Positions 23,662 to 32,680 are shown, counted from the stretch's first letter. The stretch is DNA of 34,761 nt from Bacilli bacterium (GCA_017450325.1 JAFSVB010000003.1:1-34761), one strand, 5' to 3'. A program made the numbers and translations. The notes: generated from the letters alone by a model not told the origin.

Positions 23662-23688
23662 TTGTAACGAACAAAGTTCGATTACAAT
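23662..23688 (+). promoter_or_regulatory. Promoter with overlapping dyad upstream of the phosphoesterase gene
   Basis: TACAAT (23683-23688) is a likely -10 box. An inverted repeat TTGTAACGAAC (23662-23672), AAA, GTTCGATTACAA (23676-23687) overlaps it: 11 bp with one bulged A. Its core CGAAC-AAA-GTTCG is perfect. The dyad could be an operator. AAGGAG (23697-23702) is the ribosome-binding site. Confidence 0.5.
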
Positions 23689-23710
23689 ATTCCCACAAGG
23701 AGATTCTTTT

Positions 23711-24253
23711 TTGCGCATCATCATCGCCAGTGACATCCATGGACGGCTCAACGCGGCCAAGCGCCTCGAGCAGATCGTCGCCTCGCTCAAGCCCGAGCGC
23801 GTTTTGCTGCTAGGCGATTATCTCTACCACGGGCCGAGAAACGGCGTCCCCTCGGACTATGACCCGATGGCGGTCGCGACGATCCTCAACCGCTTTGCTT
23901 CCAAGGTCGTGGGGGTGCGCGGCAACTGCGATTCCCGCATCGACGAATCCTTGCTGCGGTTTGGCCTCGAGAACTCAAAAGTCCTCTTCGCCAATGGCTT
24001 CCGCCTCGACCTGATCCATGGCGACCTCGTCACCAGCGACCTGCTCGAAGTCGAGCGCGGCGACATCCTGATGTACGGCCATACCCATATCCCGATGCTC
24101 AAGAAAGCCGATGGGGTCACCTACGTGAACCCCGGCTCCATCGCCTTCCCCAAAGGCGGCTATCCCGCTTCCTACGCGGTGATGGACGGCGGCCATTTCG
24201 AGGTGCGCAACCTCGATGACGACACCGCCATCCTCTCCCTCGATCTACTATAA
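23711..24253 (+). CDS. YfcE-type metallophosphoesterase
   Basis: This 180-residue cytoplasmic phosphodiesterase shows every metal motif of the calcineurin-like YfcE/MJ0936 family: Asp8 and His10 (SDIHG), Asp36 (GDYLYHG), GNCD at 71-74, His103 (LIHGD) and GHTH at 123-126. Family members hydrolyse phosphodiester model substrates; the natural substrate is usually unknown. Translation starts at TTG (23711), chosen because AAGGAG lies 8 nt upstream and MRIIIASDIHG is the expected N-terminus. The RNase J-like gene begins 13 nt after the stop, so the two are probably co-transcribed, with FtsK after them. Confidence 0.93.
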   Translation: MRIIIASDIHGRLNAAKRLEQIVASLKPERVLLLGDYLYHGPRNGVPSDYDPMAVATILNRFASKVVGVRGNCDSRIDESLLRFGLENSKVLFANGFRLDLIHGDLVTSDLLEVERGDILMYGHTHIPMLKKADGVTYVNPGSIAFPKGGYPASYAVMDGGHFEVRNLDDDTAILSLDLL

Positions 24254-24266
24254 AAGGACTTCGACC

Positions 24267-25940
24267 ATGAACGACAAAATCAGAATCTGCGCCTTAGGCG
24301 GACTCGACGAAGAAGGCAAGAACCTCCTCGTCATCGAGATCAACGACGACATCTTCGTCGTGGAGGCTGGCGTCATGGAGCCCGACAAGACGATGCCGGG
24401 CGTGGACTACGTCATCCCCCGTTACGACTACCTCGTCGAGAACAAGTCGCGCGTCCGCGCCTATTTCCTGCTGCATGGACATGACGACGAAATCGGCGCC
24501 CTCGCCTATATCTATCCCGAGGTTCCCGCCCCCGTCTATGGCTCGGCGGTGACCCTTGCGATGCTCTCCCTCTTCACCACCCACGTGAAGAAGGACCCCA
24601 AGATGTACGACCTGCGCCCCGTCGGCCCTAGCAGCACCTTCAAGGTCGCGGGCAGGAACGTCACCTTCTTCCATACCGCCCATAACATCGCCGATAGCAG
24701 CGGCATGGCCATCGAGACGAGCCTTGGCAACGTCGTCTATACCGGCGACTTCGTCGTCGAGAACGCCGCCGACCCGAGCTTCCTCAACGACATGAATGCC
24801 ATCGCCCGCCTCGCCGAGCATCCGACCCTCGCCTTGCTCCCGGAATCCATCTATGCCGAACGTCCGGGCTATACCGCCCCCAAATACAAGCTGACCCCGC
24901 ATATCTCCGAGATCTTCAAGAACGCGGAGGGCCGCATCTTCATCTCCTGTTTCTCCAACAACCTCTATAACATCACCGAGATCATCCGCCTTTCCATCGC
25001 CGAAAAGCGCAAAATCGCCTGCTATGACGCCTCGACCTACGACACCCTCAAGGCCATGCAGGCCGCGGGCGCCCTCATGATCCCCAGAGACAACTTCATC
25101 TCCACCGACGACATCCTCCGCCAACGCGACGCGGACCTCGTCGTCCTGATGACCGGGTTCGGCGGCAAGCTCTTCCGCAAGATCGCGCTTCTCGCGTCCG
25201 GGCAGAACGAGGACAAGCGCCTCAAAATCAAGGAGTCCGACTCCTTCATCATCGCCTCGCCGAGCGACGACAACACCGAGATCGAATTCGTCGACGCGGC
25301 CGATGAGCTCTTCCGCACCGGCGCCAAGGTCACCATCGTGCCGAAGAAGGAATTCCTCCGCATGCACGCTTCCGAGGAAGACCTCCGCATGATGACCTCC
25401 ATCTTCAAGCCCAAGTACTTCATCCCCATGAAGGGTTTCTACAAGTCGCTGCTTCGCTCGGCGATGTCGGCCCTTTCCATGGGCATCAACCTCAACCATC
25501 AGAATGTCTTCGTCGTCGAAAACGGCATGTCCGTCCTCATCGACGAGAAAGGCGGCAGGGTCTTCGACGAGAAGATCCCCCATGGCGACTTGATGATCGA
25601 TGGCGATGGCGTGGGGGACATCTCCTCCATGGTCCTCGCCGACCGTCAGAAGCTCGCCGAAGGCGTGGTGGTGCTCTCCATGACCATTTCGCGCCGCCGC
25701 GGGGAGATCATCTCCGGACCCGAAGTCCAGATGCGCGGATTGCTCGTCGCCAAAGATGCCGAAGCCATCCAACGCGAAGTCGGCAAGCTCGCGTCGACCA
25801 CCGCCGAGGAATTCCTCACCTCGCCGATGTACAACCTCGAGGAAATCAAGCAGAACTGCTATGAACGGACCGCGCGCCTCATCCGCCGCCTGACGGGCAA
25901 GGAGCCGATGGTCCTCCCCCTCATCATCGAGGTGGAATAA
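24267..25940 (+). CDS. RNase J family metallo-beta-lactamase ribonuclease with two replaced metal ligands (RNase J2-like)
   Basis: RNase J enzymes are 5' exonucleases/endonucleases of Bacillota mRNA decay. This 557-residue protein covers the whole family: beta-lactamase, beta-CASP and C-terminal domains. Compared with B. subtilis RNase J1, the metal motif HxHxDH reads HGHDDE (His70, His72, Asp74, Glu75). His139 and Asp161 (TGDF) are kept, as is His367 in MHASEED, but the last His (FIPxHG) is Lys389 in FIPMKG. Loss of two ligands suggests weak or no catalysis, as in J2-type partners of an active J1. The start at MNDKIRICALGGLDEEG follows AAAAGGA; an in-frame extension to 24216 overlaps the preceding gene. 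pnp, another RNA-decay gene, is 9 kb away. Confidence 0.88.
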   Translation: MNDKIRICALGGLDEEGKNLLVIEINDDIFVVEAGVMEPDKTMPGVDYVIPRYDYLVENKSRVRAYFLLHGHDDEIGALAYIYPEVPAPVYGSAVTLAMLSLFTTHVKKDPKMYDLRPVGPSSTFKVAGRNVTFFHTAHNIADSSGMAIETSLGNVVYTGDFVVENAADPSFLNDMNAIARLAEHPTLALLPESIYAERPGYTAPKYKLTPHISEIFKNAEGRIFISCFSNNLYNITEIIRLSIAEKRKIACYDASTYDTLKAMQAAGALMIPRDNFISTDDILRQRDADLVVLMTGFGGKLFRKIALLASGQNEDKRLKIKESDSFIIASPSDDNTEIEFVDAADELFRTGAKVTIVPKKEFLRMHASEEDLRMMTSIFKPKYFIPMKGFYKSLLRSAMSALSMGINLNHQNVFVVENGMSVLIDEKGGRVFDEKIPHGDLMIDGDGVGDISSMVLADRQKLAEGVVVLSMTISRRRGEIISGPEVQMRGLLVAKDAEAIQREVGKLASTTAEEFLTSPMYNLEEIKQNCYERTARLIRRLTGKEPMVLPLIIEVE

Positions 25941-25946
25941 ACGCCT

Positions 25947-28910
25947 ATGGCCCAGAACGAAACTCCGCAAGCCCCCTTTCCGAAGGCTCGGGTCTACCGC
26001 GCTTTCGGAGCCTTGATCGCCTTATTCGGCATCCTGCTTTTGCTTTCGCCCTGCACCCGCATCCGCCATGTGGGCTTCCCAATCCATTTCCTCTTCGGCA
26101 CGGCGGGATTCTATCTATGCGCCCTCCTCGCCATCGAGGGTGGGCTCCACCTGATCTTCCATGCCGTCTGGAAACGCTACCGCGTTAAGATGTGGCTCGG
26201 CTTGATGCTCGGCATGATCGGAATATACGTGCTTTTGGTCGCCCTAGCGGGCAACGCCATCGACCCCAGCCATTATAATGACGCCTTAATGGCTGCCTAC
26301 CAAGGCAATGGGCAGGCGCTATATGGCTTTGGAAGCCTCGCGGGCGGATATCTAGGCAATGCGCTTGCCTTCCCGTTACAAGGGCAGGGGCTTAGCTGGG
26401 TTCTCTACCTCGTCGCGGCCCTCTTCCTCTTGCTTTGCTTGGTCTTATGCCTATTCCCGGTCTGGGTGAGGCTTTTCCATGGCCTTCGCAGCGAAGTCGC
26501 CATCGCCAAATCGCGCAAGGAGAAGAAGAAATCCGAGCGCGAAGACCAGGAAAGCAGCTACGTCATCGAATCCGAAGAACCTTATGCCTACGCATCCCAA
26601 GACCCTTTCCAGGAGCGTACCGCCCCCACCTTAGGCTTCGCGAGGAAAGAGGAGAAAGCGGTGGAGAAGAAACCCGAGGAACCCATGCCCGAGAATCCGC
26701 TCTCCGGCTACGTCTTCGCCCCCGCGGGAGGCTCGACGCTTCCTTCGCGCCGCTCCGTACGGACCCAGCGCGCCGTCTCCAGTGCCAAAGTCCAAGGCGA
26801 CCCGACGCCCTATGTGCCGCCGATGAGCCCGCGCGAAGTCGCTTCGCCCGCCCCCGTCGGATACACGAAGAACCCGATCCGCACCTCGGGCCTACAAGAA
26901 GCCGTCTTCATCCCCTCCGACGAACTAGCCGCGCAGGAGGCGACCCCTTCCTTCGATCGCCCCGCGACCCTCCCGACAAAGCAGGAAGCCCCGCGCGAGA
27001 CCACCCCGGTGCGCGACGAGCCCGCCGTCATGGCCACGCCTGCCCCAAAAGCCGCCGAGCCGATACCGTTTACCCCCAAAGAGACGGAGCCCATCGAGGA
27101 GGAGAAGCCCCTCTTCCAAGCCCGTCCCTCCTTCTTGGACGAGCCTGAGAAGAAAGAAGAGCCCGTCGTCCCAACCCCGAACCCCGTCATCCTCCACGAG
27201 CCCAAGGCCGCCGATACCATCGAGGTCGTCTCCGAGGAGGAAGAAGATGAATATGTCATGCCGAGCAACGACCCCATCGTCCTCGCCCCCAATCCCACCG
27301 CCATCTTGACCGGTGAGACCCTCGCTCCCGAGGAGAAGGTGGAAGAAGCGGTGGCGGAAGAAAGCAAACCCGCCGTCGACGACGACCTCGAAGGGCCGCT
27401 TCCGCCTTATGTCTTCCCCACTGAGAAGCTCCTCGACGAAGGGACCAACAACCAAGACAAGGAGCGCATCGAGGAGGAGTGCCGCCAAAAGGCCGCGACC
27501 ATCGATCAGATCTTCGCCGATTTCGGCGTCGGCGCCCACGTGACCGAATTCCTCGTCGGCCCGTCCATCACCCGTTATTCCATCACGACCGACCCGGGCG
27601 TCTCCGTCCAATCCGTCGGGCGTTATATCCAGGACCTTGAAGTGCGCTTAGGCGGCGTTCCCGTCCGCTTCGTCGAGCGCGTCCTCGGCATGGCGTGCAG
27701 CGCACTAGAAGTCGCTAACGACACCCGCCGCATCGTCCCTTTCAAGGAAGTCTTCACCGGGCTTCCCAAGCGCAAAGAGACCGCGGACCTCCACATCCCC
27801 TTTGGCATCGATATCAGCGGCGCCCTCAAAGAGGCCGACTTATCGAAGTTCCCGCACATGCTCGTCGCCGGTACTTCGGGCTCAGGTAAATCCATCTTCG
27901 CCCATGGCATTTTGCTTTCGCTCGTCATGCGTAACCGCCCCGAGGACCTCAAGCTCGTCCTCATCGACCCCAAGCGCGGCGTCGAAATGGCCCCGTATAA
28001 GGACATGCCGCACCTCCTTTGCCCCATCGTCAAGGAGGCCAAGCCCGCCCGCAACGCCCTGAAGAAGCTCTGCGAGCTCATGGACAAGCGCTACGAGATG
28101 TTTGGCGAGGCGGCCGTCCGCGACATCGGCGGATACAACAAGGAATACGCCTTGCCCCAAGGCAAGAAGCGGATGCCCTATATCGTCGTCTTCATCGACG
28201 AGTTCGCGGATTTGGTCGGCGAATGCAAGGAGATTTCCGAATACGTCCTCCGCATCGCCCAGAAAGCCCGCGCCTGCGGCATCCATCTCATCGTGGCCAC
28301 CCAGCGCCCCGACGTCAAAGTCATCACCGGCACCATCAAGTCCAACTTGCTCTGCCGCGTCGCCTTGACCGTCGCTTCGTCCACCGACTCGCAAACCATC
28401 CTCGGCGTCGGCGGTGCCGAGGACCTCTATGGCTATGGCGACATGCTCATCGATTGCCAAGAGCTCAGCAAGCGCGACTTCACCCGCGCCCAAGGCTGCT
28501 TGGCCACCGGACACGAGATGAAAGCGGTGTGCGACTTTGTCCGCGCGCAGATGAAACCTTCCTACGACCCCGAATTCCTCCACCTCGAGGACGAAGAGGA
28601 GGAGTCGGGCCCCGAAATCCGCGATGGCGGCTACGCCCCCGTCGCCCCGACCATGTCCTCTCAAGAGCTTCGCAAGATCTCCGACGAGGAGAAATACCAA
28701 TACGTCAAGTCGGTCATCATGACCCGCGAATACTGCTCCATCTCCATGATTCAGAGGGAATTCGAGGTGGGCTTCCCGCGCGCGGGCAAAATCCTCGCGA
28801 AGCTGCAGGCCGAGGGCATCGTGGCCTCGCCTGGGGACGCGCCGAATAACTCCAAAGGCTGCCGCGTCCTCGTCCATGAAGACCCTAATGGCGGAAATCC
28901 CATTGCCTAA
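25947..28910 (+). CDS. ftsK: DNA translocase FtsK/SpoIIIE
   Basis: This 987-residue protein pumps chromosomal DNA through the closing septum. It has four N-terminal membrane segments (within residues 15-180), a long charged, Pro/Glu-rich linker (about 190-500), and the motor: Walker A GTSGSGKS at 642-649 and Walker B with Asp751 (VVFIDEFADLV). The C-terminal winged-helix gamma domain (about 915-975, SISMIQREFEVGFPRAGKIL) would read the orienting DNA sequence. It starts 6 nt after the RNase J-like gene with no obvious Shine-Dalgarno sequence and is probably in its operon. The linker is highly variable between species; nothing else is unusual. SpoIIIE and FtsK cannot be told apart from sequence alone here. 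Confidence 0.96.
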   Translation: MAQNETPQAPFPKARVYRAFGALIALFGILLLLSPCTRIRHVGFPIHFLFGTAGFYLCALLAIEGGLHLIFHAVWKRYRVKMWLGLMLGMIGIYVLLVALAGNAIDPSHYNDALMAAYQGNGQALYGFGSLAGGYLGNALAFPLQGQGLSWVLYLVAALFLLLCLVLCLFPVWVRLFHGLRSEVAIAKSRKEKKKSEREDQESSYVIESEEPYAYASQDPFQERTAPTLGFARKEEKAVEKKPEEPMPENPLSGYVFAPAGGSTLPSRRSVRTQRAVSSAKVQGDPTPYVPPMSPREVASPAPVGYTKNPIRTSGLQEAVFIPSDELAAQEATPSFDRPATLPTKQEAPRETTPVRDEPAVMATPAPKAAEPIPFTPKETEPIEEEKPLFQARPSFLDEPEKKEEPVVPTPNPVILHEPKAADTIEVVSEEEEDEYVMPSNDPIVLAPNPTAILTGETLAPEEKVEEAVAEESKPAVDDDLEGPLPPYVFPTEKLLDEGTNNQDKERIEEECRQKAATIDQIFADFGVGAHVTEFLVGPSITRYSITTDPGVSVQSVGRYIQDLEVRLGGVPVRFVERVLGMACSALEVANDTRRIVPFKEVFTGLPKRKETADLHIPFGIDISGALKEADLSKFPHMLVAGTSGSGKSIFAHGILLSLVMRNRPEDLKLVLIDPKRGVEMAPYKDMPHLLCPIVKEAKPARNALKKLCELMDKRYEMFGEAAVRDIGGYNKEYALPQGKKRMPYIVVFIDEFADLVGECKEISEYVLRIAQKARACGIHLIVATQRPDVKVITGTIKSNLLCRVALTVASSTDSQTILGVGGAEDLYGYGDMLIDCQELSKRDFTRAQGCLATGHEMKAVCDFVRAQMKPSYDPEFLHLEDEEEESGPEIRDGGYAPVAPTMSSQELRKISDEEKYQYVKSVIMTREYCSISMIQREFEVGFPRAGKILAKLQAEGIVASPGDAPNNSKGCRVLVHEDPNGGNPIA

Positions 28911-28925
28911 AAACCGCCAAAACCG

Positions 28926-28931
28926 TATAGT
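28926..28931 (+). promoter_or_regulatory. Candidate -10 box of the pullulanase gene, very short leader
   Basis: TATAGT ends 14 nt before the ATG at 28946, so the leader would be about 8 nt and contains no Shine-Dalgarno sequence. It lies in the 35-nt gap after ftsK; read-through from ftsK is also possible. Confidence 0.45.
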
Positions 28932-28945
28932 AATCAGGTTCCTTT

Positions 28946-31048
28946 ATGAAAGATACCTACCTCAACGCTAAATTAGTCCAGCCGGACCTGCTACGCCTCA
29001 TCGTTTTTTCCTCCCTTCCCTGGGAGAAGATCGAGCCGGTGCTGGTCACCGATGGCGTGCCCGGGCCGAAGATGAAGCCGACGCGTCTCAATACGCTTTC
29101 AAGCCTCGCGATCGCCGATTTCCGCCTCGACGCACCTTTGCAGTTAGGGCATAGCTATTTCTTCGTCATGCCCCAATATGGCAGCGTCCCCGTCGACGTG
29201 ACGGAATCGACCACCTTCGAGGGGTTCGACGAGAAATACGCCTATGATGGCGACGACCTCGGCGCGACCTACACGAAAAAGGCCACCTCCTTCGCGATTT
29301 GGGCGCCTCTTGCAAGTCACGTCGTCCTTAGCTACCGCGACAAGCGGAGCGACCCTTTCACGCCAGTGACGATGACCCGCACCGACCGGGGCGTTTATCG
29401 TGCGACCCTTCCAGGCGACCACGAAGGGGCGGAATACCATTTCTTCATCACCAATAGCGAAATCACCCGCGAGACCACCGACCCTTACGCCAAGGCCAGC
29501 GCGCCTAATGGCGAGCATTCGGTCGTCGTCGACTGGAGCAAGCTCAAGCCGCATTTCCACCATGTTTGCCTGCCCATCATCCAATCCGCGACCGAGGCGG
29601 TCATCTACGAGACCCATGTCCGTGACTTTACGGTTCATGGGGCGACCGACATCGTCCATAAAGGCCAGTTCCTCGGCATGGTCGAGCCGGGCCGTAAGAC
29701 CGTCGGAGGCCACCCCGCGGGCCTAGATTACCTGAAGGAACTCGGCGTCACCCACGTCCAATTGTTACCGATCTTCGACTATAAGACCGTCGATGAGCGC
29801 AATCCGAATTCCGGCTATAACTGGGGCTATGACCCCGCACAATACTTCGTCCCGGAAGGCTCCTATGCCTCCCATGTCGAAGACCCCCTTTCGCGCATCC
29901 GCGATTGCCAGACGATGGTCGGGGAGTTCCATAAGGCTGGCATCCGCGTCGTCATGGACGTCGTCTATAACCACGTCTACGAATACGAGCGCTCCGTCTT
30001 TGAGGCTGTCGTCCCCAATTATTACTTCCGCCATAAGTTCAACGGCAAGATGGCCAATACGTCCTGGTGCGGCGACGACCTCGCCTCCGAGCGCGCGATG
30101 GTCCGCAAGCTGATCGTCGACGCCTGCAAGTGGTGGATCGACGTCTATTCAATCGACGGCTTCCGCTTCGACCTCATGGGCATCATCGACGTCGAGACCT
30201 TGAAGTCCATCGCCGACTATGCCCTTTCCAAGGATAAATCCTTCCTCCTTTATGGCGAAGGATGGAATATGGGTGGCGAAGTCAAACAGCCCTTAGGCCA
30301 CATGGAGAACTTCCGGATGATGCCGGAATACGGCTTCTTCAACGACGCCTTCCGCGAATCGGCAAAGAAACTCTTCATCGGCGATTATGGCGTCTATCCC
30401 ACGATGAAGAACGGCATGGTCGGCAGCTGCGCGGACTTCCATATCCCCGCCCGCTTCCTAAACGCAGCCCAATCCATCAACTATGTTGAATGCCACGATA
30501 ACGCGACCTATTTCGACTTCTTGAGCAAATGCCGCAGCGACTATACGCTGAAGCAGAAGCTCTCCGCAGTCGAGGCAAGCGCCAAACTCGTCATCTTCTC
30601 TTTAGGCGTTCCCTTCCTCCACATGGGCGAAGAGATCGGCTTATCCAAGCATGGCGAGGAGAATTCCTACAACAAAGGCGACTATTTCAACCAATTCGAC
30701 TACAAACTGCTCGATGAGCGTTATGATATGGCCATGCGCATCGCCGCCTCCATCAAGCTCAGGAGGAAGCTGCGCGCGCTCCAGATCTTCGACCCACGCG
30801 TCATCGAGGAGAGCACCAATGTCGATGAAGTGGGCGGATGCTTGCATCTCGCGTTCCTCAGCGGCAATCTCATCGCTCCGAGGAAGGGGCTAGACCTCTA
30901 TGTCAACCACACCCTCGACCCCAAGACCATCCCGCTCCCTAGTGGTGCATCCTCGCTGCTAGAGGAGATTCCCATGACCAAAGGCGAAGACGAGAAGGAA
31001 TATGCGACCATTCCTCCCTTAAGCCTCGCGATCTTCGAAACCCTTTAG
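28946..31048 (+). CDS. pulA: Type I pullulanase (GH13 alpha-glucan debranching enzyme)
   Basis: This 700-residue enzyme cleaves alpha-1,6 branches of glycogen, starch dextrins or pullulan. It has an N-terminal beta domain, a CBM48-like domain (about 105-200) and a GH13 barrel. The type I pullulanase signature YNWGYDP is at about 290. Catalytic motifs are DGFRFDL (nucleophile Asp near 408), LLYGEGW (acid Glu near 437) and VECHDN (near 515). No signal peptide is present, so it acts in the cytoplasm on imported or stored alpha-glucan. Its role may link to the GH65 locus about 16 kb upstream, both feeding glucose phosphates into glycolysis, but no glycogen genes are in view. Length is typical for the short cytoplasmic class. 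Confidence 0.95.
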   Translation: MKDTYLNAKLVQPDLLRLIVFSSLPWEKIEPVLVTDGVPGPKMKPTRLNTLSSLAIADFRLDAPLQLGHSYFFVMPQYGSVPVDVTESTTFEGFDEKYAYDGDDLGATYTKKATSFAIWAPLASHVVLSYRDKRSDPFTPVTMTRTDRGVYRATLPGDHEGAEYHFFITNSEITRETTDPYAKASAPNGEHSVVVDWSKLKPHFHHVCLPIIQSATEAVIYETHVRDFTVHGATDIVHKGQFLGMVEPGRKTVGGHPAGLDYLKELGVTHVQLLPIFDYKTVDERNPNSGYNWGYDPAQYFVPEGSYASHVEDPLSRIRDCQTMVGEFHKAGIRVVMDVVYNHVYEYERSVFEAVVPNYYFRHKFNGKMANTSWCGDDLASERAMVRKLIVDACKWWIDVYSIDGFRFDLMGIIDVETLKSIADYALSKDKSFLLYGEGWNMGGEVKQPLGHMENFRMMPEYGFFNDAFRESAKKLFIGDYGVYPTMKNGMVGSCADFHIPARFLNAAQSINYVECHDNATYFDFLSKCRSDYTLKQKLSAVEASAKLVIFSLGVPFLHMGEEIGLSKHGEENSYNKGDYFNQFDYKLLDERYDMAMRIAASIKLRRKLRALQIFDPRVIEESTNVDEVGGCLHLAFLSGNLIAPRKGLDLYVNHTLDPKTIPLPSGASSLLEEIPMTKGEDEKEYATIPPLSLAIFETL

Positions 31049-31112
31049 TCGTTTCGCGAAAACGTTTGTCACTCCGCCTCGCATCAAATGCGGGAAAGGA
31101 AATGAAACTGAT

Positions 31113-31388
31113 ATGATATGCAGTGTCTTTCTCTCCGGCCGCACCGGAAAGAGCATTGACGAACGCACCCGTGCCGTGGAACTCGACTCCATCGTTCCCG
31201 GCTCCACGGGCGAATTCCAAACTTACGACATCCCCGTCCGAAGCAACCGTGGGCCCTCGTCCCACTTCCTCAGCGTAAAAGAAGGCGCCCTCGTCACCTT
31301 GCAAGGGCGTCTGGAAGTCGACCCTCTCCTCGGCCTCATCGTCCAACTCGAAGTCGAGGAAATCCACGTGCTTCCGCGCTCCAAATAA
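31113..31388 (+). CDS. Small hypothetical protein, possible OB fold
   Basis: This 91-residue protein is not recognised. Its middle and end (about residues 50-87: HFLSVKEGALVTLQGRLEVD, then GLIVQLEVEEIHVL) alternate hydrophobic and polar residues as in OB-fold nucleic-acid-binding proteins such as SSB or PriB, which is suggestive only. The ATG at 31113 is preceded by AAAGGAAA at a rather long distance of about 12 nt. It fills most of the gap between pulA and plsC, and its codon use is C-ending like the neighbours, supporting a real gene. A weak GGGC/GCCC hairpin with TTT follows at 31402-31415. Confidence 0.6.
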   Translation: MICSVFLSGRTGKSIDERTRAVELDSIVPGSTGEFQTYDIPVRSNRGPSSHFLSVKEGALVTLQGRLEVDPLLGLIVQLEVEEIHVLPRSK

Positions 31389-31433
31389 GCGCGAACTAGG
31401 TGGGCTTCGCCCTTTCTACTCGGCACGTCAAGG

Positions 31434-31439
31434 TATAAA
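31434..31439 (+). promoter_or_regulatory. -10 box of plsC, leaderless start
   Basis: TATAAA ends 7 nt before the ATG at 31447, which would place the transcription start at or next to the A of ATG. No Shine-Dalgarno sequence is present. Confidence 0.55.
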
Positions 31440-31446
31440 CTAAATT

Positions 31447-32262
31447 ATGCGAAAAATCCTGAAGTTACTCCGTCTCGTCCTCTTGTCCCTGCCACGCGTG
31501 ATTTTCGAGTACTTCCAGTGGATTCTTCCTTATTCCAGACACCCGGAAAAGGCGCCGATTGAGAAGCGCTACGCCAAGGCGCGCAGCCTCGTCGTCTTTA
31601 TCTTAAGGAACATGCATTTCGACCTTCGTGCCGAGGAGGAGGGGATATTAAACGTCGATAAGCCCTGCCTTTTCGTCGCCAATCACGTCTCCGCGATCGA
31701 CCCGCTCACCCTTATCGCCTTGTCCAAGCGGCCGGTTTCCTTCATCGCCAAGAAAGAGGCGAAGAAAATGATCGTGGTGGGGCGCTTCATCCGGGCAATC
31801 GATGGCTTGTTCCTCGACCGCAGCGATGCCTTCCAAGCCGTAAAGCTCTTCCGTCAGGCTAAGGCCAACATGGAGCAAGAGAACCTCTCCTATGCCATCT
31901 TCCCGGAAGGCACCCGCACGAAAGAACCTTATTCGGGGAAGCTGCTCCCTTTCCATGCCGGCTCCTTGAAGATCGCCTATATGGCGAAGGCCCCGATCGT
32001 CACCTATGCGCAGTTTGGCTCCTTTCACGTCCTCGACAAGAAGCCCGGCCCCTGGCATATCGTCTCCATTCTCGGCTTAAAGACCCGCGAATACGACGAG
32101 TATAACGCGGTGAAATCCGTCGACCTCATCAATAAGCTGCAAGAGGAAATCCAAGTCGGCGCGCAGAAGCTCATCGACGCGGACAACGCCTATTACGACT
32201 CCAAAGAAAACAAAAAGCGTCCCCATAAGTGGTGGAAGGACGCCTTAAAGAAAGGGGACTAG
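31447..32262 (+). CDS. plsC: 1-acyl-sn-glycerol-3-phosphate acyltransferase
   Basis: This 271-residue membrane-associated enzyme adds the second acyl chain to lysophosphatidic acid, giving phosphatidic acid for phospholipids. The catalytic HX4D motif is NHVSAID (His80, Asp85), and the glycerol-phosphate-binding motif is FPEGTRTK at 152-159. A hydrophobic stretch at residues 5-30 could anchor it. A Lys-rich C-terminus (KENKKRPHKWWKDALKK) is typical of Bacillota members. It appears to be transcribed from its own leaderless promoter and is followed after 1 nt by a small membrane protein gene. Confidence 0.93.
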   Translation: MRKILKLLRLVLLSLPRVIFEYFQWILPYSRHPEKAPIEKRYAKARSLVVFILRNMHFDLRAEEEGILNVDKPCLFVANHVSAIDPLTLIALSKRPVSFIAKKEAKKMIVVGRFIRAIDGLFLDRSDAFQAVKLFRQAKANMEQENLSYAIFPEGTRTKEPYSGKLLPFHAGSLKIAYMAKAPIVTYAQFGSFHVLDKKPGPWHIVSILGLKTREYDEYNAVKSVDLINKLQEEIQVGAQKLIDADNAYYDSKENKKRPHKWWKDALKKGD

Positions 32263-32263
32263 C

Positions 32264-32680
32264 ATGCGCGATGTGAAGGAAGAGACGTTGCAGAAAGGCG
32301 AATCGCTTTTCCGCACGATGGCGATGGCGATGGTCATCGCGGGCGTCATCACCTTCGTGGCCATGTTTTTTCCATTGCACACCAAACGTCCTGAAAACGC
32401 GGGGCTATCTTATTATCTTCCCTGGTGCCTTTCCTATGGCATCGTGGATTTGCTTCTCGCGGCGGTGGGGGTCTATTTCACGACCGTCTCCAAGGACAAG
32501 CCGAACCTCTATAAGCCCGGGTTCATCCTCGGCATCGTCGCGGGAGGCTTACTCGCCCTAAGCTCGTTGCCCTTGGTGATTTTCCTAAGCAACGTCGAGT
32601 TCTTCATCTCGGTGCTCGTGATCGGCGGCTGCGTGATCGCCATCAGCGTCGTCGGCCTTTCGTCCTTGAAGGATCAATAA
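32264..32680 (+). CDS. Small four-helix integral membrane protein, unknown function
   Basis: This 138-residue protein is not recognised. After a charged start (residues 1-15) it has four hydrophobic segments, roughly 18-37, 50-74, 84-106 and 110-132, and ends in KDQ. No cofactor or catalytic motif is visible. It starts 1 nt after plsC, so a link with membrane lipid assembly is possible but unproven. Its last 7 nt overlap the end of the convergent RNA methyltransferase gene, and no terminator is visible between them. Confidence 0.72.
   Translation: MRDVKEETLQKGESLFRTMAMAMVIAGVITFVAMFFPLHTKRPENAGLSYYLPWCLSYGIVDLLLAAVGVYFTTVSKDKPNLYKPGFILGIVAGGLLALSSLPLVIFLSNVEFFISVLVIGGCVIAISVVGLSSLKDQ

Noticed and set aside
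23668-23680. CGAAC-AAA-GTTCG as a LexA (SOS) box
   Set aside because: Gram-positive LexA boxes have a 4-nt spacer between GAAC and GTTC; here it is 3, and the downstream genes are not typical SOS genes.
24294-25970. 558-codon minus-strand frame opposite the RNase J-like gene
   Set aside because: Same codon-bias shadow; the plus strand holds a full conserved family sequence and the antisense product is repetitive in His, Asp, Glu and Gly.
31080-31094. Small CGCAT-CAA-ATGCG hairpin after pulA as a terminator
   Set aside because: Only a 5-bp core stem with no T-tract behind it; it is followed by the purine-rich ribosome-binding region of the small gene.
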